Of a stretch of 11,598 bases of DNA, positions 6,707-11,598 are shown piece after piece. Numbering within the stretch: the stretch's first letter is position 1; every line of letters starts with the position of its first letter. The DNA is from JANNRA01 sp031401035. Lineage in GTDB: Bacteria; Desulfobacterota; Binatia; HRBIN30; CADEER01. Position numbers and translations under genes: made by a program. The notes beneath the pieces were generated by a model. That model saw only the letters and a program-made list of their open reading frames with translations. It had not been told where the DNA came from and did not search any database. The stretch spans positions 1-11,598 of the forward strand of contig JANNRA010000085.1 in assembly GCA_031401035.1 (NCBI GenBank). Reading direction: 5' to 3'.

Positions 6707-7477
6707 CTACCACCTCCGCAGGCGGGCGGCGACGCTGGCTGGGAGCCACCCTTTCGCCGTACTTCCGGCGATGTGTACGAAGTACGGCGCATCGATCCGT
6801 CGCTCGGCGACGAACAGGCGCATTGATCGCGGCTGCAGGCCGAAGCGCGCCGCGGCCGTCTTCGCGTGCACCCGCTGGTCTCGCCACCACCCCAGGCTGC
6901 GTCCCCCGCGTCGGTAGGTGTCGTCCTCGGGGCTCAGGCCGATGGCGTGGTGCCGGTGCGGAAACACCAGATACCTTGCATCGACCAGCCTTCCGGTGGC
7001 CCTGGCCAGGTGGGTCAGGTCGTCATCGCAGACCATGTGCCGGTAATTCGGATAGAGGATGTACCCCTAGCGCTCATAGAAGGGCCGGCCGACGATGGGC
7101 AGCGTCATGATTCGGCCCTCCCACCCGTCGTGCACCAGCACGGCGACATCGAGGCAGTCTCCGATCGCCGCATCCAGGGCGAGGTCCCAGTCCGCAGGGC
7201 AGCCAAAATCGTCCGAGACGGCGACCAGGACGTCTCCGGATGTCCGCGTCGCCGCCCGATTCCAGGCCTCGACCACGGATCGATTGACATCAACGACCAG
7301 CTGAATGTTCCGGCGGGCCGCGAGCTCGCGGTAGGCATCGACCGCGGCATCGTCCGTATCCGTGCTGAGAGTGTATGCGTAGGTGTGCTGCCCGCTGGAT
7401 TTCCCGGTCCACTCGAGGATGGCCGCCTCGGCCATGCGCGGGCGCCCGCGGGACGCGTGAATCAGGCTGAACTGCAT
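6707..7477 (-). pseudogene. Family 2 glycosyltransferase interrupted by an in-frame TAG
   Basis: From ATG 7477 the protein reads MQFSLIHASRGRP (GT-A start), then VVDVNRSVVEAWNRAA and GDVLVAVSDDFGCP (metal-binding-like Asp pair). It stops at TAG 7069-7067 right after GRPFYER. Translation continues in the same frame with GYILYPNYRHMVCDDDLTHL and then PHRHHAIG to a stop at 6707. The sequence on both sides of the stop matches one known pattern (YERxGYxxxPxYxxxxCDDDxT), so this was a single gene of about 256 residues inactivated by one base change, most simply TTG, TGG, CAG or AAG to TAG. The first 136 residues could still be made. Not part of an obvious operon; it faces away from the YfhO-like gene's direction. 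Alternatives: sequencing error, or suppression, which is unlikely since TAG ends other genes here. Confidence 0.8.
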
Positions 7478-7502
7478 GCTGGCTCTTGTAGTCTGTGGCT
7501 GA

Positions 7503-7640
7503 CGAATCCCACAGCACGCCGAGCGGCGGTTGCACGCCGGCGGGCGCGGCCTGACGCCGACGGCGCTGCGGGCGCACTCACCGGACGACCTCTACCCGAT
7601 CAAGAATTCCATGGATGCCGCGCGTGCGATGGCCGGGTAG
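7503..7640 (+). pseudogene. Orphan C-terminal coding fragment (LYPIKNSMDAARAMAG)
   Basis: The frame ends RGLTPTALRAHS then PDDLYPIKNSMDAARAMAG before TAG 7638-7640. Its composition looks like a genuine folded protein end with an amphipathic helix, but upstream the frame closes at TGA 7500 and merges with the promoter side of the broken glycosyltransferase gene. I do not recognise the parent protein. Probably a 3' gene remnant left by a deletion. Confidence 0.3.
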
Positions 7641-7695
7641 TCGATGCCCGGATCGACGGCGCAACCGGCCGCCCGATGCGCGCCGCGCGCCGCGC

Positions 7696-7845
7696 GTGAC
7701 CGTGCGCACGCCGCTCGACGCGCTCGAGCGGACCGCCCTCGCCGCCGCCGGCGGGCCGACCCCGGCGCTGGTCAGCGCCGTGAGCCCGTCGGGCAACGTC
7801 GGCGCCCTGCTGATCGAGCACCGGCCGTCGGCTACAGTCGGGTAG
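7696..7845 (+). pseudogene. Short coding fragment, 49 codons, unidentified
   Basis: From GTG 7696 the frame reads VTVRTPLDALERTALAAAGG and later VSAVSPSGNVGALLIEHRP, ending at TAG 7843-7845. Third codon positions are almost all G or C and the residues look natural, so it was probably selected as coding. There is no ribosome binding site and it is too short for a known family. Either a tiny gene or another 3' remnant. Its end overlaps the possible promoter of the next gene. Confidence 0.35.
7810..7838 (+). promoter_or_regulatory. Possible promoter of the small secreted-protein gene
   Basis: CTGATC (7810-7815) and TACAGT (7833-7838) are spaced 17 bp and lie about 95 bp upstream of ATG 7934. 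The match to consensus is modest. GGCTACAGT also occurs at 2191-2198. Confidence 0.25.
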
Positions 7846-7933
7846 CGGCCCTCCTCGTTTGGCGTGCGCCGCCCCGTCGGCGCCTCCAGAAACTCGGCGT
7901 GACACGGGCGCGGCCATGTGCCAGTGACCCGAC

Positions 7934-8323
7934 ATGAACACTCTGCGGCTCTATATGATCCTCGCCGTGGCGGCCCTGACGGCGCCGACCGCCATCGCCC
8001 AGGTCGGCGGTCCCTGCTGCGCCTGCCTCGAGCTGAGTGGGGCGACCGAGCGCGCTCCCTTGCAAGCCCTCTTCTGCGGCTTCTTCCCCGGCGCTGAGCA
8101 GCAGGCCGCGGCCGAGCGCTGCGAATTGTTAAACGCCACCACGGGCGATCCGGGCCTGCTGTGCACCAACGCCTCGGTCAGCGCCTGCGCGGCGGCGCTG
8201 CTCGAGGAGCGAAACATCGCCTGCCCCGCACCGGCAGGGGCGCCGGCCGCGGGCGCGAGCGCGCTCACCGCATTGGTGCTGCTGCTCGCCGGCGTCGGGG
8301 CCGTGCGCCTGCGCCGCCGCTGA
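7934..8323 (+). CDS. Small Cys-rich secreted protein with C-terminal anchor, 129 aa
   Basis: Signal peptide at residues 1-22 (hydrophobic core, cleavage suggested after PTAIA). The mature part starts QVGGPCCACLEL and carries seven Cys in all (GPCCAC, LFCGF, RCELL, LLCTN, VSACA, IACPA groups), suggesting disulfides outside the cytoplasm. The C-terminus is a Pro/Ala/Gly linker, one hydrophobic segment (SALTALVLLLAGVGAV) and the tail RLRRR. That three-part pattern resembles exosortase/rhombosortase-type sorting tails (PEP-CTERM or IPTL-CTERM class), but no diagnostic short motif is present, so a plain C-terminal membrane anchor is equally likely. No homologue recognised. It is the only intact gene in the 7.5-9.4 kb decayed stretch, and codon bias supports it. 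Confidence 0.7.
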   Translation: MNTLRLYMILAVAALTAPTAIAQVGGPCCACLELSGATERAPLQALFCGFFPGAEQQAAAERCELLNATTGDPGLLCTNASVSACAAALLEERNIACPAPAGAPAAGASALTALVLLLAGVGAVRLRRR

Positions 8324-8482
8324 TCACGGCCGCCGCCGAAGTAGGGCGGACCTCCGGGTCCGTCGTCCAGTTCGGCGAGCCCTGCTGTGGCCGGCGCGAC
8401 GCGGACGCGGCGGCGGCGCACGCGGCGCTCCGGTTCGCCGGTCTGGAGAGCGGCGCTACTGGCGTGCTAGCCCAGCAGGCGC

Positions 8483-8670
8483 ATGGCTGACGCCGATCCC
8501 CTGCGCCTCGAAGGTAAACGGGCGCTGGTCACCGGCGCCCTGCGCGGCATCGGCCGGGCGACGGCGGAGGCGCTGGCCGCCGCCGGGGCGGCGGTGGCGA
8601 TCAATTACGTGCGCTAGGCCGGCGAAGCCGAGGCGGTCGCGGTCGCCGTGCGCGCCGGCGGCGCCGAGGT
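8483..8670 (+). pseudogene. 5' fragment of a short-chain dehydrogenase (SDR), broken by TAG
   Basis: ATG 8483 begins MADADPLRLEGKRALVTG; the glycine-rich NAD(P) motif TGALRGIG is at 17-24, and beta-2 ends VAINYVR (FabG-like). The frame hits TAG 8615-8617 after 44 residues. Beyond it the same frame continues GEAEAVAVAVRAGGAEV, the expected next SDR helix and strand. Homology then stops near 8670, where an unrelated exchanger fragment begins in another frame. It therefore has two lesions: a nonsense codon and loss of the catalytic domain (no Ser-Tyr-Lys). Confidence 0.7.
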
Positions 8671-8679
8671 TGACGTGGC

Positions 8680-8967
8680 TCGGCGCTGCAGGGGTTCGAC
8701 GTGCCGGTCATGGTCGCGCTGGCGCTCGCCTGCCTGCCGATCTTCTTCACCGGCCACCTGATCAATCGCGCCGAGGGGGCGCTCTTTCTCGTCTATTACG
8801 CGGCCTACACGTACGCGGCCTACACGGTGTTCCTGGTCCTGGCCGCCACCCAGCACGACGCACTGCCGCTGCTCAGCGACGCCATGATTGCGTTCGTCGT
8901 GCCGCTGACCATCGTCACGCTCGTGATCGTCGCCGCGCGCGCGGCGCGGCCTGCTGCCGCCGATTGA
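8680..8967 (+). pseudogene. 3' fragment of a CaCA-family sodium/calcium exchanger-like protein
   Basis: The frame reads ALQGFDVPVMVALALACLP, then IFFTGHLINRAEGALFLVYY and VPLTIVTLVIVAARAA, stopping at TGA 8965-8967. The block FDxPVM...PIFFTG...EGALFLxYYxAY is, from memory, the last repeat of YrbG-like K+/Na+-Ca2+ exchangers. Only about three membrane helices remain of roughly ten, and both alpha-repeat cores are missing. Fused after the SDR fragment out of frame. Contains a 15-bp in-frame tandem duplication. Non-functional. Confidence 0.65.
8797..8826 (+). repeat. 15-bp perfect tandem duplication
   Basis: TACGCGGCCTACACG occurs twice back to back (8797-8811 and 8812-8826) within the exchanger fragment. 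It duplicates YAAYT inside a predicted membrane helix without shifting the frame; homologues would be expected to have one copy. Confidence 0.9.
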
Positions 8968-9055
8968 CCGCCGCGGCGCCGGTTCGGGCCGCGCACGCCA
9001 TGCCCCCGCTTCTCCGCAACCGTCCGGTCGAGTAGGGGCAGACGCGGGAGGTCTC

Positions 9056-9355
9056 ATGGGACGACTCGACACGAAGGTGGCGGTGATCACCGGCGGCGCC
9101 AGCGGCATCGGCGCGGCGACGGCGCAGCGGTTCTGCGCCGAGGGCGCGACGGTGGTGGCCGCCGATCTCAACGAGGCCGGCGCGCATGCGGTGCTCGACG
9201 CCTGCCTCGCGGCCGGCGGACGCGCGGCGTTCCAGCGGGCCGACGTCAGCACCGAGGCCGACGGGCGGGCGCTGATGGCCCGCGCCGTCGCCGACTGCGG
9301 TCGTCTCGACAAAGAACGGAGTCCGAACCTCCGTCAGTCGTGCGCCAGCGCCTGA
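9056..9355 (+). pseudogene. Second SDR 5' fragment, truncated after the Rossmann half
   Basis: Begins MGRLDTKVAVITGGASGIG; the cofactor motif TGGASGIG is at 12-19, an acidic residue in VVAADLN suggests NAD(H) preference, and ADVSTEADGRALM follows. Family homology ends at GRLD (9310), just before the usual VLVNNAG. The following KERSPNLRQSCASA is foreign. No NNAG, catalytic Ser, YxxxK or C-terminal half. The start has GGGAGG 4 nt upstream of ATG 9056, so it may still be translated as a 99-residue peptide. A normal SDR has about 250 residues. At the breakpoint there is a small hairpin, ACGGAG/CTCCGT. Confidence 0.75.
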
Positions 9356-9478
9356 ACGTGCCGCCGTACTGGCGACCGGGTCGGTCGGCGAGGGGCATGT
9401 CTGCGAAACGAGGGGAGCCGGCCCGGAAAGGCCACCGACACCCGCGTCGTCATGGCGCCTTCGAGCTCGGCGGGAACG

Positions 9479-10240
9479 TCATTCGCCCTTGAGCATCAGC
9501 CACAGGGGCCGCAGGTGGGCGCGCAGATTGGGACCGGCCGGGTGCGCGAGATGCCGGCGATTCGCGATCCGCTCTTCGCGGTGGAATCCGGCGCGGTTGC
9601 GCTGGCTGTTGCCGCCGCTGCTGAACTCGATGAGGACGCGGTCGACGAAGTGCAGCGGATGATGCGGCAACACGCGCAGCCAGAACTCGTAGTCCATCCG
9701 CACGCGCAGTCCCGGGTCGAACCCGCCGTGCGCCGCGAAGATCGTCCGCGAGGTGAAGCTCGCCTGGTGGGAGATCAGCGCGCGCCGCCGCAGGGGGTCG
9801 TGCGGGCGCGGGGCGCGCAGCGGAATCGTCCTGTCCCCCATGTCGGCGAACGCGGTGACGATTCCCGGCTGCCGCAGGTGCGCTGCCATCTCGGCCAGCC
9901 CGGATGCGTCGCGGTAGCGATCGCCGGCATTCAGGAACTGGATCCATTCTCCCCGCGTCCGTGACAGCCCCCTATTGAACGCGTCGGCGATCCCACCGTC
10001 GGGCGCGCTGCGCCAGCTCAGGCGTCCGGAGGGACGCCCGAGCAGCAACTCAACGGTGCCGTCGGTCGAGGCGCCGTCGACCACGATGGCCTCGAAGCCG
10101 CGGTAGGTCTGTGCGTCGAGCGAGTCGAGCGTCCGGCGCAGGCCGTCGCGGTCGTTGCGCACGATCGTGACGACACTGATCAACCCCGGCTCCGTCGGTT
10201 GCTCCCAGACGATGCGTGGAGTGACATGAGTCCCGGTCAC
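9479..10240 (-). CDS. Family 2 glycosyltransferase, 253 aa
   Basis: Cytoplasmic GT-A enzyme expected to add one sugar from a nucleotide-sugar donor to a growing glycan. Visible family signatures: ISVVTIVRNDRDGLRRTLDS (21-40), DGASTDGT (55-62), PDGGIADAFNRGL (80-92), LNAGD (103-107, the DXD-equivalent region of this subgroup), ISHQASF, and a later MDYEFWLRV (catalytic acid region). This pattern fits WcaA/WbbN-like transferases of O-antigen or exopolysaccharide clusters. Start is GTG 10240, with AGGGG 5 nt upstream. It is divergent from the next glycosyltransferase, with a 21-bp gap. The sugar specificity cannot be read. Confidence 0.88.
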   Translation of the reverse strand: MTGTHVTPRIVWEQPTEPGLISVVTIVRNDRDGLRRTLDSLDAQTYRGFEAIVVDGASTDGTVELLLGRPSGRLSWRSAPDGGIADAFNRGLSRTRGEWIQFLNAGDRYRDASGLAEMAAHLRQPGIVTAFADMGDRTIPLRAPRPHDPLRRRALISHQASFTSRTIFAAHGGFDPGLRVRMDYEFWLRVLPHHPLHFVDRVLIEFSSGGNSQRNRAGFHREERIANRRHLAHPAGPNLRAHLRPLWLMLKGE

Positions 10241-10261
10241 TGATACCCCTGATGCAGCGAC

Positions 10262-11149
10262 ATGCCCCGCGCGCCCAGACTGTCCGTGGTCGTCACCACG
10301 ATCCTACCCTGGCCGGCCCTGCAGATGACCATGGATTCCGTGTACGAGCAGGCGCGAACTCTCGACGCCGAGATCATCGTCGGTATGCGGGAGACCGGAC
10401 TGCCCCAGGGGGCATATCCCGAAGCCGTCCGCCTCGTCGAGCCGAGCGGGACCCTGCTCTCCCTTCGTGCAACCGCTTTCGCGCGCGCTCGCGGTGAAGT
10501 CATCGGCATGACCGAGGACCACTGCCGGGTGCGGCCCGATTGGTGCGAAGCGGTGCTCCGCGCCCATGCCGCGCGGCCGGACGCCCTCGTGATCATCGGC
10601 TGCGTCGAGAACACGGCGCGCGATCGGTGGAGCGATTGGGGGGCGTATCTGTTGGGTAACGGCGCATTCATGGCACCGCTGGAATCCGGCCGCTACGGTG
10701 GGGCCATCACTAGCGCCAACGCGTCGTTCAAACGGCGAGGATTTCCGGAGCAGCTCCCGTCACGCGGCTGGAGCGGAGACTGGCACGCCGCCTGGCTGCG
10801 CGAACGCGGCGCGGCCGCGGTGCTCGATCCCTGGCCGGTGGTCGACCACGAGCTCGCGGTATCCCTGCGCCAGGGCTTTCTTCTCTTCTACCGCAGCGCT
10901 CGCGCGTCGGCTCCGGAGGACGGCGAGGGCGCGGTCGTGCGACCCGTCCTGGGGGCGCTGTGGGGCATCGCCTGTGCGCCGCTCAGCGCCGTCCGGACAG
11001 CCCTCCGTGTGGCGATTCGCAAGGGGCGTTTCCGCGCCACGTCGATCGCCAGCATTCCGGCCGTGGCCTCGCTGATCGTGGCCCATCACCTCGGACTGGC
11101 GTGCGGCGCCATCGCCGGACCCGGCAGCGCGCCCAACCTGCTCAGCTGA
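10262..11149 (+). CDS. Family 2 glycosyltransferase-like protein with hydrophobic C-terminus, 295 aa
   Basis: Begins RLSVVVTTILPWPALQMTMD, a GT-A opening; contains ARARGEVIGMTEDHC (residues 74-88), where TEDHC is the metal/donor-binding motif of one GT2 subgroup, followed by RPDWCEAVLRAH. A second typical block is NASFKRRGFPEQ (acceptor loop). From about residue 225 the protein turns hydrophobic (ALWGIACAPL, then SIPAVASLIVAHHLGLACG), suggesting membrane association. ATG 10262 is the first start that includes the beta-1 strand; no clear ribosome binding site is seen. Diverges from the minus-strand glycosyltransferase. Probably part of the same surface-glycan locus; substrate unknown. Confidence 0.85.
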   Translation: MPRAPRLSVVVTTILPWPALQMTMDSVYEQARTLDAEIIVGMRETGLPQGAYPEAVRLVEPSGTLLSLRATAFARARGEVIGMTEDHCRVRPDWCEAVLRAHAARPDALVIIGCVENTARDRWSDWGAYLLGNGAFMAPLESGRYGGAITSANASFKRRGFPEQLPSRGWSGDWHAAWLRERGAAAVLDPWPVVDHELAVSLRQGFLLFYRSARASAPEDGEGAVVRPVLGALWGIACAPLSAVRTALRVAIRKGRFRATSIASIPAVASLIVAHHLGLACGAIAGPGSAPNLLS

Positions 11150-11184
11150 CGGCGCGCGCATGCGGCTGCGGCAGCGGGCGATGC

Positions 11185-11193
11185 AAGGAGGGG
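11185..11193 (+). promoter_or_regulatory. Strong ribosome binding site for the truncated membrane gene
   Basis: AAGGAGGGG lies 6 nt upstream of GTG 11200 and is the reason for choosing this start. It is the best such site on the plus strand of the window. Confidence 0.7.
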
Positions 11194-11199
11194 TACGAC

Positions 11200-11393
11200 G
11201 TGAACGTGCCCCGCATCTGGATGTGGGTCATCGACAAGGCCACCGCGCTGGTCGGGGGCGCGATCATCGTGACCCTGTTTCCGCTGGGCTACGACGTGGT
11301 CGTCGTTCGGGGCATAGCACCACAGCCGGCCGTGACCTTCGATACGCGCGAGCCGAATCTGTACATCATCGACATCCCGAATGTCGTCATCTC
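11200..11393 (+). pseudogene. N-terminal part of a membrane protein, cut by IS-end copy 3
   Basis: GTG 11200 gives MNVPRIWMWVIDKATALVGG, then AIIVTLFPLGYDVVVVRG (one membrane segment), then a soluble part, AVTFDTREPNLYIIDIPNVV. About 64 residues are native. At 11393 the sequence becomes the repeated IS-like end without a stop; the frame stays open through the repeat to the window edge as low-complexity Arg/Gly/Ala sequence, so a fusion peptide could be produced. It follows the second glycosyltransferase by 50 bp and could be its operon partner. Family not recognised; it may be a short membrane component of the glycan locus. Confidence 0.55.
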
Positions 11394-11431
11394 CGGGCGC
11401 ATAGGCAGTATGAGCTGGCGAATTGACATAA
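11393..11431 (+). repeat. IS-like end, copy 3 (39 bp)
   Basis: Nearly identical to copy 1 (one mismatch in 39). It begins abruptly inside the preceding coding sequence. The next 167 bp to the window end resemble copy 1's flank only in patches (TCGGACGC, GGCCCCGG, and GGGCGCACGCGGGCG at the very edge). Confidence 0.85.
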
Positions 11432-11598
11432 TGGCCCGTATCGGACGCCGCGCCGGACGGGCCCCCGAAACACTGATGCGGGGCGTCCCCCATCGCGGAG
11501 GGCGTGCGTACGGGCGAATGGGCCCCGGCGCAGCGGGCCGGGCGGCGGCCAGGGCGCAGCGGCAGGGACCCGGGGCGCACGCAGGGCGCACGCGGGCG
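11393..11598 (-). mobile_element. IS91-like remnant continuing past the window edge
   Basis: Copy 3 of the end plus about 170 bp of GC-rich sequence. The last 15 bases (GGGCGCACGCGGGCG) equal 3705-3719, which in copy 1 lie at the border of the transposase block. If this is the same element, the transposase block should begin just beyond 11598. An 11-bp near-tandem repeat (GGGCGCACGCA/GGGCGCACGCG) lies at the edge. Confidence 0.45.

Noticed and set aside
7067..8617. Genome-wide amber recoding, suggested by two genes each with one in-frame TAG
   Set aside because: TAG ends the intact phospholipase-like gene at a natural C-terminus, and the SDR gene is also truncated by a second lesion. Ordinary pseudogenes fit better.
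3533..11431. The three repeats as a CRISPR-like or clustered array
   Set aside because: Copies are kilobases apart with genes between them; no spacers or cas genes.

Overview
The window is very GC-rich (about 70% by eye), with G or C at nearly every third codon position in the clear genes. Lipobox-bearing lipoproteins point to a Gram-negative bacterium, perhaps a Myxococcota/Desulfobacterota/Binatota-like lineage. That placement is inference, because no marker gene is present. No rRNA or CRISPR array is seen.

Layout. (1) 1-2269 looks like host chromosome: the 3' tip of an upstream gene, a DUF4056-type lipoprotein, a convergent phospholipase A2-like lipoprotein, and about 430 bp with no intact gene. 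(2) 2270-2310 is the 3' half of a tRNA-Thr(CGU) with no 5' half, the classic scar of an element integrated into a tRNA gene. (3) Beside it, 2423-3278 holds a minus-strand two-gene unit: orotate phosphoribosyltransferase (pyrE) and an overlapping 99-residue unknown, with a good promoter and ribosome binding site and visibly lower GC. (4) 3533-3782 is a decayed, internally deleted IS91-like insertion sequence. Its 39-bp end recurs at 6592 and 11393 in the same orientation. (5) 3849-6518 encodes a large YfhO-like membrane protein with a C-terminal discoidin (F5/8C) domain. (6) 6707-7477 is a family 2 glycosyltransferase gene broken by one in-frame amber codon. (7) 7503-9355 is a gene graveyard: orphan 3' ends, a small intact Cys-rich secreted protein, an SDR 5' fragment joined to a CaCA-type exchanger 3' fragment, and a second truncated SDR. 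(8) 9479-11149 is a divergent pair of family 2 glycosyltransferases 21 bp apart. (9) 11200-11393 is a new membrane-protein gene cut by the third copy of the IS-like end.

The YfhO-like protein and three glycosyltransferase genes suggest a surface-glycan locus that has been reshuffled by single-ended (rolling-circle) transposition and integration next to a tRNA. The density of broken genes marks this as an accessory, decaying region. I do not see a complete new defence or mobile system. The most distinctive items are the repeated IS end, the tRNA scar with the adjacent pyrE unit, and the two amber-interrupted genes.
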